Origin: Omphalotus guepiniiformis
Taxonomy: Eukaryota > Basidiomycota > Agaricomycetes > Agaricales > Omphalotaceae
Reading direction: 5' to 3'
Assembly: GCA_028554645.1 (NCBI GenBank)
Contig: JAQOOI010000015.1
Coordinates: 434,001-498,000 of the forward strand
DNA: 64,000 nt
The notes under the pieces were generated by a model. It did no database searches. It was given only the letters and a program-made list of their open reading frames with translations, and had not been told where the DNA came from. The translations under genes were made by a program, and so were the position numbers. Shown here in pieces: positions 12,772 through 23,700 of the stretch. Position 1 is the first letter of the stretch. Every line of letters begins with the position of its first letter.

Positions 12772-15700
12772 ATGGACACTATCAAGTCCCTTGTCCAGCC
12801 TCTCGTCGGCGGCGCAGGCGGTTCGTCGATGATTGATGGTATGAAGCTTGTTGTGCTTGGTGGGACTGTGGAAACGGCTAGACGAGTGTCTAGCTCGGCT
12901 TGGAGCCATTTTGTTAACTGTGAGTCTCACTGTCTTACTTTTGTGTTCGTCGAGGAAGTGGGTCAACTTCATTTTATTGGGTTGAGTTCTGGTCATGATG
13001 GGGGAAGAGAAGGTCCTTGGCTGGCATATAGACAGCCTCGCCATACTCTAAACTTCCTTGTGTTTACCTGCCGCTTCTCACATCCTTCGCTCGCATACTG
13101 ATATCTCTTCCTTCTTCCAGCATTCTTCCTAACAGCGCATTTCTCTGAGGAGGATTACCCCTACGACTGGTTAATGCTCTGGCTCTCACGGAGACCTGAA
13201 TGGCAACGCTCCCGCGAGTTCGAGACAACCACGCGTTCCTCCACCCCAGGCTACTCGAACTTAACTCGAGTTGCAGATAACTCATTCGGGGACGAAGACT
13301 ACGATGAGTGGGGTCATGGGGATAGTAGCGCCCAAGACGGCGACGACTGGGATGCGCCCGGGAAAGTCAAGACCAGAGTCGTGTTTCAGCCTACTTTTGA
13401 CACGACGCATACTATTTACTACAGAGGCCATTGGTTGAGGGTCAGAAGGAGTAGGAAGACAGATGGAAGTGGATGTGAGCTTTTGAGTATCAGGTGTGTT
13501 TCATTTCATTCTCACTTCAACTGATGGTTATATGCTCATAATTCCTCAACTTACAGCGTCGTTGCTCGCTCAAATACTATCCTCAAGCAGCTCGTACTAC
13601 AAGCTAAGCGCGAGTACGAGGCTGAGGCCGTGCACCGTATCCAAATATACTTCGCGGACAGCCACGGTAGTTGGCGCTGGACTGACTCGAGGCATAAAAG
13701 GCCAATGGGTTCTATCGTCCTCAATCCAGGAGTAAAGGAGATGTTACTCAACGACGCTAAAGATTTCTTGGCTAGTGAGAAGGTTAGTCCGACACACGTT
13801 TTACGCCACCTCATTTTGAAATACCATGACGTTTTCTGACTCGCTCCTTGTCTATTGTAGTGGTACGCAGACCGTGGAATCCCTTTCCGTCGTGGATACC
13901 TCTTGCATGGTGTTCCTGGTTCAGGGAAGTCCTCCCTGATCCATGCCATCGCAGGCGAGCTCATGCTTGATATCTACGCTCTAAGCTTGTCAAGCTCTTG
14001 GATCTCCGATGGGACGCTCCAGACTCTTATGGGTCGTGTACCTGCTCGATGCATTGTGTTGCTCGAGGATCTGGATGCTGCGTTCACGAGAAGTACGGGT
14101 AAGAGGAACGGAAAGGGGAAGGACAAGGACAAGGACAAGGATGAGAAGGAGGATGCGAATAAGGATGTTTCAAATACAACCTCTAGTGGAAGGAGTAGGG
14201 GACGGCGAGGGAACACTACCGAGCAAATCAGTGATACGAATACGCTGAGTCTTAGTGGGTTGTTGAATGCTCTCGATGGAGTTGCTGCGGCGGAGGGTAG
14301 AATTTTGTTCGCGTGAGTTTTTTTTCTCTCGTTCACATTTCCCTCCTTCCCCCCTTGGTTCACGCAATACCTGTTCCCCTGCTCTTCTTCTTCGAGATGT
14401 CATTTGTAACCCCTCTTTTCCAAACAGAACTACAAACCACTTGGATCATCTTGACCCCGCCCTCTCCCGTCCCGGACGAATGGACGTCTGGATTGAATTC
14501 AAGAACGCTAGCAAGTGGCAAGCCGAGGCTCTTTTCAGGAATTTCTTCCCTAGCACCACCGAAGAGCCAGAACGTAAAGACGAATCTGCCATCGCAGTTC
14601 CTTCACTATCGAGAGTGCCCACCCCAACTGCGACGTCACCGACGAGCCCGAGTCCAAGCCCAAGTGCTATGGCATCTCGCCCTCATTCGAGGACCAGTTC
14701 GGAGGTATCTTCGCAGTATCCTACGTATCCTGAGTTTCCAGAAGACGACGCAGACCCTACTGCTCTACCTCCTCTTCCTGATTATTCTCAACAGCCTCCT
14801 GATGTTGAGTTAACGACACAGGAAGAGGCAGAGTTTGCGAGTATGGGGTTGGTTCTACCTGAAGTACCCCTAGGATCTGGCTCGACTAGAGGTCGGAGTG
14901 GAAGCGAGGAAAGTTCTAGACCTGGGACTTCTTCTAGTTTGGGTTCGGGGTGGACGTTTGGATCCACTTCCTCGCAAGAGGTTCACCAGACTTCCGCTGT
15001 TGGTGGTCCTGAACCGGGTTCGAGTACGCAAACTCGTTCAAAGGTACACAGCGCTGGTTCCTCTGGGTCGTCTTGGGGTCTGGGATCGCCTATCAGCACA
15101 ATAGGGTCCACGTTGTGGTCTATGAGCCCTTCGTTTGTGAATTCGACGGTATCACTTGTCAGTGGTGGTGGTGCTGCGGCCGGCGCTACAACGTCCCGCT
15201 CAGGTACCCCTGCACGCCCGTCGCCTGCTCCTTCAGCGCCGACTCCTGTGGCGGCAGCCACTATTACCACTACTGCCGCTGCAACAGCACCTTCCGTCGG
15301 TGGCCGCGTTCTTCCTCAATTCGGCGCGAACAACCAATCTTATCTCCCTCCACCACCCTCTGAATCTATTCTATCCGCATCACACAGTGCCAAGCCTCTA
15401 TCCGCGCATACGCTCAACCGCCTTGCGCGAAAGTTTGCTGATGGGATTCCAGAGGAGGAGTTTAGTGTTGCGGCGTTGCAGGGATATTTGTTGAGACATA
15501 AGAGTCGACCGAAGGAAGCTGCTGATGGGGTTGGGCAGTGGGTTGAGGAGGAGAGGGGGAAGAGGAAGGTTGCTGCTGCTAGTACTGCTGATGGTGAGGA
15601 GGAGGATAAGAAGAAGAGGAGGGAGAGGAGGGAGAGGAGGAAGGCGAGGAAGGAGAAGGATAAGGAGGAGAAGGATAAGGAGAAGACTACGGCGGCGGTG

Positions 15701-16078
15701 GTTAGTACTCCCGCTACGGTCGACTCTATACAGGAGTCGCCAGTAATCGTCAATACTCCTATTCCTCCCCAGGAAAGCAACACCTCTACCTCTACCTCCA
15801 CCTCATCTACCACCTCCACCCCGGCTACCACCGAGTCAAAAGACAAGGACAAAGAAAAGTCTACTGATGACGATTCTGATTCGGACTCGGATTCAGACTC
15901 TGATTCGAGTTCGAGTTCGGATGATGATAGTGAGAATGTTCCACCACCTGCGTCTCAATCGAGTACGTCGGAGAAAAGTGTTTGGGGTGTTGTTCCTCAG
16001 CCTGCTTCTCCGCCTTTGACGGCGTGGAATTCACCTGGGGTTATCGAGGTTAATGTTTCGAGTAGTGAGTGGGCTTGA
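12772..16078 (+). CDS. BCS1-like AAA+ ATPase
   Basis: Five exons: 12772-12919, 13121-13493, 13557-13782, 13861-14312 and 14428-16078 (949 aa to the first stop). The N-terminal BCS1 domain is seen (YDWLMLWLSRRPEW, VVFQPTFDTTHTIYYRGHWL, VARSNTILKQLV, RPMGSIVLNPGVKEMLLNDA). It is followed by the AAA module: Walker A GVPGSGKSS, Walker B CIVLLEDLDAAF, sensor TTNHLDHLD and arginine-finger region RPGRMD. A charged KDKDKDEK insert sits between Walker B and the sensor, as in other fungal BCS1-like proteins. Classical Bcs1 translocates the Rieske protein in the mitochondrial inner membrane. These expanded basidiomycete paralogues have unknown substrates. After the AAA core comes a Ser/Pro/Glu/Lys-rich low-complexity tail of about 500 residues. 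The first stop (TGA, 16076-16078) is followed by a long open frame; see the next entry. Confidence 0.85.
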
Positions 16079-16642
16079 CTAGGTGATGGTGGGGATGGTG
16101 TACTAGGGCGAGAGCGAGAAGGTGGTTGTGATGGTACCCCCGAGAAGGCGATTACGACAGTTACGACGAATCCGAATTTTGGTGGTGTTGATGGCTTTGA
16201 CGACGATGGTTGCTCACGAGAACAACAAGAACAACAACGATCTCATTCTCTGCTTTCCTCTTCCTCCTCCTCCTCTTCGAGGTCCGAGTCTGTCAGTGAT
16301 CCTAATGCTGACGCACTCGTCAAACTCGAACTTAACCCTTTTCCTTGTGATCCCTGTGATATCCCCACAACCCCCGCTGCTGAGACTAGTTCTGATAATG
16401 ATGGTTATGTCGTCGTCGCTCCCAGGACTCAAGATAGTATCGATTGCGATACTGGCGCAGGCGCTAATGAAGTTTCTGGAGCAAACTCTGCAGTAAACTC
16501 TGGCGCCGGCGCACTTGTTCTAGCACGGCGTCCGGTGGGCGGCATGATTCCATATCCATACACGAACGATATGCTTGTTAACCGTTACTTGATTCATCTG
16601 TATGCTATATTTTTGCATCTACTTTTTGGTATGAATGAATGA
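16065..16642 (+). CDS. C-terminal extension of the BCS1-like gene by intron removal or stop readthrough
   Basis: The frame of the BCS1-like gene stays open for 187 codons after its TGA, to a TGA at 16640-16642. It has coding-like composition: acidic and Ser-rich stretches, then PYPYTNDMLVNRYLIHLYAI and a hydrophobic C-terminus. Two mechanisms fit. A 42-nt intron, 16065-16106 (GTGAGT...TACTAG), contains the stop and is a multiple of three; its removal would give a protein of about 1123 aa. Alternatively the stop lies in the context TGA-CTA-G, the motif known to promote readthrough in fungal and animal dual-targeted enzymes. The intron is short but has a strong donor. Which is real cannot be decided from DNA alone. 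Confidence 0.55.
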
Positions 16643-17466
16643 ATGGGTTGTTGAACGTTGATGAATGATGAGAGGGAGGGGGGGATCTTTTCTTGTTTCG
16701 AGTGGTATATATACTCACTCGAATTTTTTTTTTCTTGTGCATTATAATTGCTTTGCGTATATGCGTATAAACGTAACGGTACTTGATGATTCTTGTTATT
16801 AGTCGTGGCTGTATGCGTCCCCTGTTTAAATTCACTGACAACCAATTTCATGATATTCATGGCTAGCGCCTAGCGCCCAGTGCGTGCACGGGAACTGGTC
16901 AAAGCGTTCATCATTTGGTCTTTTGATCTCACGGCCCGCTTTCTTCGACCATTGTGACCCTCAACAGCCCTCAACAGCCCTCAACATGCTCAAAAGCACA
17001 TCAATCTCAGAGATAATCATATTCTTGTTCTCTTCTTAACAGTCGTGTAAACCCCGTCGATTCTTCTGAAGAAAGATGTACGGCAATGTGCTACATAACC
17101 TCAGGTGAGTGAGAACTTCACAAGGTTTTTTTTTTGGCTGAGGAACGTTGAACTGGATAGATACCATTCTCATTCGCCGTCCTTCGTTCCTACTTGTCTC
17201 ACGCTCACGTAGAGCAGTGTCTCACCGGACTGGGAGGAAAGCTCAACATCTGACCTATGAAAGATTTTTCTAGTAATATTTTGCATCATACACTCCACAT
17301 TCGAAAAACTTAAAGTCGTCGTTCTCACACGCCCTGGGCCTTCTCATTCATTCAATGAACATATATAAAGACGTTATCAGACGCCTCCCAGCTCTGTTCC
17401 GCCTGCTTTCTTACTATCAACAATAACTCAATAATTCAAGTTTTTCGAACGAAGTGAAGTTGAAAA
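16643..17466. other. Intergenic region with 10-nt tandem repeat and ALDH promoter
   Basis: No gene seen. A 10-nt unit (CCCTCAACAG) is repeated almost three times at about 16957-16986. TATATAAAG at 17362-17370 lies about 100 nt before the ALDH start and is a likely TATA box. Confidence 0.5.
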
Positions 17467-20110
17467 ATGTCTGATTCAGACCTATGCACTATCTCCCTTG
17501 ATACTCCATCCTATAAAGGGAAACTCACCTTCCATACTCGACTGTTTATCGACGGGCAATGGGTCAAACCTGTCGATAACGGAATGATCGAGTGCGTTTC
17601 CATTTCTTCTTCGTCCTTTGTTTCCTCCCTGGTCGATTCATCTATACGGTCGTTTCTTACAGTGTCGTCAACCCATCTACTGGGAAGAAAATCGCCGCAG
17701 TGAGCGGAGGATCAGACAAAGATGTCGACCTTGCTGTCGAGGCTGCCCGGAAGGTACGCGTCCCGTCTATTTCTCCTTTGTCAATGAACGCTGCTGACGA
17801 ATGGACGGTATCGCACAATCAAGGCGTACAAAACCTCTTGGGGACTCAAAGTCTCCGGTACCAACAGAGGAATGATGTTGAACAAGCTCGCTGCGCTTAT
17901 GGAGAATGATCTGGACGAGCTGGCTGCACTTGAGTCGCTCAATGTCGGTGAGTGGGGTTTGTTCTATCTCAGCGAGGTTTCCTGATTGATAATTTGTGGG
18001 GAATAAAAAGGAAAACCGTACAGTGTGTCCAAGAACGGGGACGTAAAATCATGCATCGCTGTGTTGAGGTACTATGCTGGATGGGCTGATAAGATCCATG
18101 GTCGGACGATCGAGGTGAGTGAGAGGAAATCTCTTTGATCTTTGCACTCCGCTTACGTGGAAATAAACCAGACCGACGAGAATAAGTTCGCATATACGAG
18201 GCACGAGCCTTTTGGTGTCGTCGTATGTTTGATCATTTTCCTGGAGCTCAACTAGAACCCACGTTTACTATGACCTTACTATCTGACAGGGACAAATTAT
18301 CCCTTGGAACTATCCCCTCGTGAGTCATCCCCGTACTCTTTCGTTATCGACCCTGACAAAGGCTCACACAACCTCAGTCGATGCTATCATGGAAACTAGG
18401 CCCTGCACTCGCAACAGGGAACTGCGTCGTTCTCAAGGTCACTACATCACAGAACTCTCTTTGTACCTTTCTCACTGACTTCCGGAAAATCGCGCAGCCT
18501 TCGGAAATCACACCCCTCACCGCCCTCAAAGTCGCTGGGTACCTGAACGAAGCTGGGTTCCCACCGGGCGTCGTCAACATCGTCAACGGATACGGTACGT
18601 CTCTTCCTCTTCCCTTCCTCACACCCATGCTCATTTCACTCTTTTTCTCTTCGTCATCGTCTCCCCCCATCCCAGGCACCACCGTTGGCTCCGCACTCTC
18701 TGCACACCAGCATATAAGCAAGCTCGCGTTCACAGGCAGCACCCTCACAGGTCGTAAAATCCAAGAAGCCTCCGCGAAGTCGAATCTCAAAGTCGTCACG
18801 CTCGAGTTGGGCGGTAAAAGCCCGAACATCATCTTTGATGATGCGGATTTGGATCAAGCTGTTAAGTGGGCTGGGGAGGGTATTTTGTGAGTTTCATCTC
18901 ATCTATTTGTTGGGGATTCGTCTTGCTTATTAGATATTTCTAATTTACTTTACTTTCCTCGATGCTCGTATGGTAGCGCCAACATGGGTATGTCCCCCAC
19001 TCCATCGTTTCGTCGCTATCGTTTTTATAACTCTCTATGGGTCAGAACTGTTGTGCGGGTTCAAGGATATTCGTTCAAGAAGGAATCTATCCCAAATTCA
19101 TCGGCGCCTTCGCCAAGCTCGCAGAGGAACTCCAAGCTGGTACCGGTGATCCCTTCGACGAGTCAACGAAACATGGTCCGCAAGCGTCCAAGATTCAGTT
19201 TGATGTACGTCCGACTTTCGTGTCTTACCTTCCGTCCATCGTCATGACTAACCAACCCATCATACTACGCTACGTTGTACAGCGTATAATGTCGTACATA
19301 GACTCTGGCAAAACCTCGGGTGCGACGGTCCAAACCGGTGGCTCACGACATGGCTCGGAAGGGTTCTTCGTACAACCTACGATCTTCACGGAGTGTAAAC
19401 CTGATATGCAAATCGTGAGGGAGGAGATCTTTGGACCTGTGGCTGTTGTTGTCAAGTTTAAGACTGAGGAAGGTGAGTTCGCTAATTGCTTTCATTTTGC
19501 TTTTTGTTCGGCCTATTGGGGCATCGTGCACCGTCGTTTGGTGTGTCGTGGTTTTCGTGGTTTCGTTTTCGTTACTGTACGACGATATGTTGGGGTCGTT
19601 CGTACATCTTGGACTTTCTTTCTTCCAATATATCCTTCAAATCATTGAATGTCTCATTACCTTACTCATTACCTCTTCTCCTCCTTCCTTCACATCTCTA
19701 GAGGTGATCGAGATGGCCAACGATACGACATACGGCCTTGCATGCGGCGTATTCACAGAGAACATTAGCAAGGCGATCAGAGTCGCTCACGCACTGGAGA
19801 CCGGTACAGCTTGGGTGAGTCTCTAATACCTTCGTGCCGGCGCTGGTCTTCTCATCATCTGCATCTAAACGCACTATCTAAACGCACTCAACCGGGCCCC
19901 TATAGGTCAACTGCTACAATACAATCGAACGTCAAGTTCCCTTTGGTGGGTTCAAGCAATCTGGGATTGGTAGGGAGTTGGGAGAGTATGCTATTGATAC
20001 GTGAGTTATTTACGTTACATCTGATATGATACCTGTGACTTACTGATCCTGCGGTTGATACGTACACCCAAGTCAAGGCTGTACATGTCAATGTCGGGCA
20101 TCGACTCTAA
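17467..20110 (+). CDS. Aldehyde dehydrogenase (NAD(P)+), possibly splice-impaired
   Basis: Fifteen exons fit the family: 17467-17591, 17663-17753, 17824-17947, 18011-18114, 18172-18222, 18290-18319, 18378-18437, 18498-18594, 18676-18886, 18977-18987, 19041-19204, 19283-19472, 19702-19814, 19906-20000 and 20062-20110 (504 aa, family-typical). Seen are IIPWNYPL, the cofactor motif [11 protein letters not shown], the catalytic-Glu motif [12 protein letters not shown], the catalytic-Cys motif [16 protein letters not shown], and the end segment [20 protein letters not shown]. The enzyme oxidises aldehydes to acids, presumably in the cytosol or mitochondria. Two introns are irregular. The one before the catalytic Cys (18988-19040) ends in GG, and the last (20001-20061) ends in AC. 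If the last intron is not removed, translation stops at TGA 20002-20004, losing the final segment. The gene may be starting to decay or may use non-canonical acceptors. Confidence 0.8.
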
Positions 20111-20500
20111 TCTTTTGGATCTTTGGTCATTTGGTAGGCTGTCGCCGCTGATTATTTGATGTTGTCTACCTTGAATAAAGGAATATATATATTTGTATGG
20201 AAAAATCAGAGTTGTATGTATATGTACTTTGCAATATATCTTGGATTGTGATCTATATGACTAACTGTACTGTGGCATATCTATTTGTCTCGTGTCACTT
20301 CCCATACTGGTCAAGACTGGTTTTCTGGGATGAGGCGAGGTGTGTCTTGAATAGAGTAGGCACTACTTGACAAGTTATCTTATCAATCATGACATATTTA
20401 AGTTTTGATCTATCAATGAGTGGGAAGCCATACTTTGATAAGCATATAAAAGGAGGGTGATTGATCTCGATAACAGATCACTTCTCTCTCTACTTCCACC
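20111..20500. other. ALDH 3' region and NACHT-ankyrin promoter
   Basis: No gene seen. TATAAAAG at 20455-20462 lies about 40 nt before the ATG at 20501. The same box in inverted orientation (complement 57272-57279) precedes the degraded copy, so this intergenic segment belongs to the inverted duplication. Confidence 0.65.
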
Positions 20501-21024
20501 ATGGCACAGTCCTCTGCTAGTCATATAGGTTTTCAACAAGACAATACCAGGTATTCACTTTTATTATTTCAAGAGGCTATTCTATATATATACACAACAT
20601 TTACAGTCAGTTGCAGCAGCAACCATTGCAAAATAGTTCCATGCAAATCAACAACAATCACTTTTTCAGGTACAAGCAGACAGTTCTTATATCAACAAGC
20701 TGTGATGTTGACAATGTATTCTAGCCACAGTTCTGACTTTGATATCAGTGGTGGTACATTTAACAATATTGCTGGGGATCATATTGTGAATGTGAATCAT
20801 GGTAAGAGAAGTTGACCTACTAAATACAGAAGAGCTAATTTATGAGATCTCAGCATCTGACTTGGTGTCTCAAATTTTTCAATGGCTCAAAGCAACAGAG
20901 TTTCAGACAAACTTCAATACTGCAAGAGATAAAAGAGTGCCAGGCACTGGTGCTTGGCTTCTTGCTGATATGAAATATATTGATTGGAAAGCAAATGGGA
21001 AACTGTTATGGTTGCAAGGCAAAG

Positions 21025-21077
21025 GCAAGTATTTGTCTATATCTAGCTTTACCTTACAATAGCTAATCTTTGTACAG
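21025..21077 (+). other. GC-AG intron inside the P-loop
   Basis: The donor reads AAAG|GCAAGT, the preferred context for GC introns, and the acceptor is TTTGTACAG. Only this donor gives the P-loop GAGKT in frame. The degraded inverted copy (near 56670-56690, minus strand) keeps the same AAAG|GCAAGT. Confidence 0.75.
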
Positions 21078-23121
21078 TTGGTGCTGGAAAAACCTTTCTG
21101 TGGTAAGAGTGACTTATGGATTGCTATAATACAGATGATCTAAAGTCATCATTAGCACTGCAGTGATTGAAGATCTGCAGACTGCTCATCTTGGAATGCT
21201 GCCTCCAATCTATCACTATTTTGATTCTCGTGATAGGGAAAAGCATACTTATAGAGGACTTCTTTCATCTCTTCTAGCTCAGATAGCCTTGTACTCTGAG
21301 AGAGTACCATCTGAGTTGCAAAGGCTATTTGAGAAATGCAGCAATGGAAGACTGGAACTAAGTCTTCCTGATCTAAAGCAAGCTCTTCAGCAGACACTGA
21401 GTTCTCCATCATCTGGCACCCCAGTCTATATTGTGCTGGATGCCATGGATGAGTGTGAGGAGAAGACACAGTATGAAGCTGTTAGCTTGATCAAGAGCCT
21501 TCTTGATATGAACAAGGTGTATGTGCTAGTGACTAGCCGTCATGCTCCCAAGGAATCATTGATGGGTCACAATATCATTGTGCTACATCCTAATGAGACC
21601 AGTTCAGACATCAAGAAATGTCTTGACAAGTGGATTCCAGAGCTAGATCTTCAGAGTATGGAGAATGAGATGATGCAGTTTCTAATGGATAAAGCTGATG
21701 GACAGTAAGATCATTTTTATTTTGCCAGTTGAAAAGTTGTATTGACATACTATAAGATTTAGATGGGTAAATTGTCAAATCATCACACTTGGGAATTGTG
21801 GAACACCAAAGGCAGCCAAACAAGTGTTGAGAAAACTCCCACTTACTCTTGAAACAACCTATATTGAGAAACTCTCTCATATCACACCTGAGCACAGGCA
21901 GGATGTGGTACACATCTTTCAATGGCTCACATATGCCAGAAGGCCTGTATTACTAAAGGAATTACAGGAGATCTTGGCAACAGACCTGAAAACCTGCTCA
22001 TTTCAACCTCAAAATCGAGTGCAAGGACTTGAAGGAACACTGCATAAAATTGTGGACACCACACTAGTGACTGTGGAACATCATGTTGTACAGCTGGCCC
22101 ATCATTCTGTGAAGGAATTTCTAATCAATGATTGCACAAAGAATCAATCCACTACTTGCTTCTATATTGATGAGCAGCTGGCACATAATGTTGTTGCTCA
22201 AACTTGCCTTATCTATCTACTTCACTGTGGTTTAGATGCTCGTCAGTCTGCAGAGGGAGTCATATCCAAGGATGATTTCCCTCTAGTCAGTTATGCAGCT
22301 GAATATTGGACAGATCATTTATCCTCAGTGAGAAATATAAATCAGCAAACTCTGCAGGTTGCAATGAGGCTACTAGATGAAAGTTGTCCTGCCTATTTGC
22401 ACTGGTTGAAACTATACAACCCAGAGAAAAGATATGTCAAACAAGAAAGTGTTCAGGCACCACCTCTCTATTATACAGCTTATATAGGCCTTGAAGATAT
22501 TGCAGCAGAGCTAATCAGGAGGAAGGTGGATGTTAATGCTCAAGGTGGTTACTATGACACTGCTCTGCAAGCTGCTGCTTATTCTGGACATGGGTCTGTT
22601 GTGCAGCTGCTTCTCTCCTCTGGTGCAGATATTAATGTCCAGGGTGTTAAATTAGGCACTGCTCTTCAGGCTGCTGCTTATTCTGGACATGAATTCATTG
22701 TGCAGCTGCTTCTCTCCTCTGGAGCAGATGTCAATGCCCAGGGTGGTTACTATGGCACTGCTCTCCAAGCTGCTGCCAGATATGGACATGAGTCTATTGT
22801 GCAGCTGCTTCTCTCCTCTGGAGCAGATATCCAAGCCCAGGGTGGTCAATATGGCTCTGCTCTCCAAGCTGCTGCTGGATATAACCACAACTCCATTGTG
22901 CAGCTGCTTCTTTCCTCTGGAGCAGATGTCAATACTCATGGTGGCTATCATGACACTGCTCTGCAAGCTGCCTCTTATTCTGGACATGAGCGTACTGTGC
23001 AGCTGCTTCTCTCCTTTGGAGCAGATGTCAATGCCCAGGGTGGTTTTTATGGCTCTGCTCTCCAAGCTGCTGTTGAATCTAAACATGAGGCCATTGTGCA
23101 ACTGCTTCTCTCCTCTGGAGC

Positions 23122-23126
23122 AAATG
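23122..23126 (+). repeat. Target-site duplication of element A (left copy)
   Basis: AAATG here matches AAATG at 54020-54024. Five bases is the usual Ty3/Gypsy duplication length. Confidence 0.9.
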
Positions 23127-23666
23127 TGTTACGGCTATGCGCCGGAACTCCGGGTCAGACCTCCGGTTTCTAGAACTTCTTTGATTTCTTCTTCCTGACA
23201 TCTATTCAATCTTGCCATATGGTTCACTTTACAAATTCACGCTTTCCTATTCGCTTTTATTATTCTTTTCTACTCCGGACATCCGAACGTCACCGACGTT
23301 CCATGTTCTTATTGTTCTTTAGTTTCATTCTTCTCACACTATTGTTTTATTACTCCGAGTATCTCCGGTAGAGTACTTATATAAATACTTCACGCTTATA
23401 CTGTATATACTTTAGTTTTAAATCAATTTAGTCTCCGGACTACTATCTTGAATTTCTCATCTGAACTCTCATCTCTCCTCGGACTTCCAATCCGGGTGCA
23501 GCACGGGGGGCAGTATCGAAATAATACTGCCTACCGGGTGAAGTCTTGTTGCCGGAGCAATTCGGAGCTCCTGGTTTATCTTGTCTTGTTCCTTTCGAAC
23601 TCCTTCTCTCGGACCTCCTCGGAGGTCCTCACTCTCTTACCGTCTCTAGTCCGCACGTACTTAACA
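23127..23666 (+). repeat. Element A 5' LTR
   Basis: It starts TGTTACGGC and ends CTTAACA. It contains a TATA box, TATATAAATA, at 23378-23387. About 36 nt downstream is AGTTTTAAAT (23414-23423), the predicted transcript start, which is complementary to the sequence following the LTR. Confidence 0.9.
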
Positions 23667-23668
23667 GT

Positions 23669-23678
23669 ATTTAAAACT
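23669..23678 (+). promoter_or_regulatory. Self-complementary primer binding site of element A
   Basis: ATTTAAAACT, two bases after the LTR, is the exact reverse complement of AGTTTTAAAT at 23414-23423, which lies where the transcript should begin. This is the layout of self-priming Tf1/sushi-type elements, where the 5' end of the RNA folds back to prime reverse transcription. No tRNA-type TGG site follows the LTR. Confidence 0.6.
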
Positions 23679-23700
23679 CTTTTCTGTGCTGCTATTGATC

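Larger units (their letters stand above)
20501..23126 (+). pseudogene. NACHT-ankyrin (fungal NLR-like) gene, 5' part, split by element A
   Basis: Exons 20501-20550, 20607-20669, 20725-20801, 20830-21024, 21078-21102, 21156-21704 and 21763-23126 read continuously. They continue in frame at 54025-54440 once the insertion and one target copy are discounted (912 aa in total). Order: an N-terminal segment with DISGGTFNNIAGDHIVNVNH, common before NACHT in mushroom NLR-like proteins; P-loop VGAGKTFL; Walker B VYIVLDAMDECEE; winged-helix-like region; then 33-residue ankyrin repeats from about 22500. In fungi such proteins are thought to act in non-self recognition and programmed cell death. The P-loop is interrupted by a GC-AG intron (21025-21077). 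The repeats are nearly identical at DNA level with a 99-nt period. The cut form would end just inside the LTR and lack the last repeats. Confidence 0.85.

Noticed and set aside
13974..14363. Minus-strand frame opposite the AAA core of the BCS1-like gene
   Set aside because: Opposite strand of Walker B and the charged insert; no own signals.
15340..15852. 170-codon minus-strand frame in the BCS1-like gene
   Set aside because: Shadow of the low-complexity Ser/Lys/Glu tail; it reads as Ser/Leu repeats.
22500..23126. CRISPR-like or satellite array
   Set aside because: The 99-nt periodic repeats are ankyrin codons in frame, not spacers and repeats.
22652..23198. Alternative frames through the ankyrin repeats on both strands
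   Set aside because: They repeat with the 99-nt unit and reflect the repeat structure, not separate genes.
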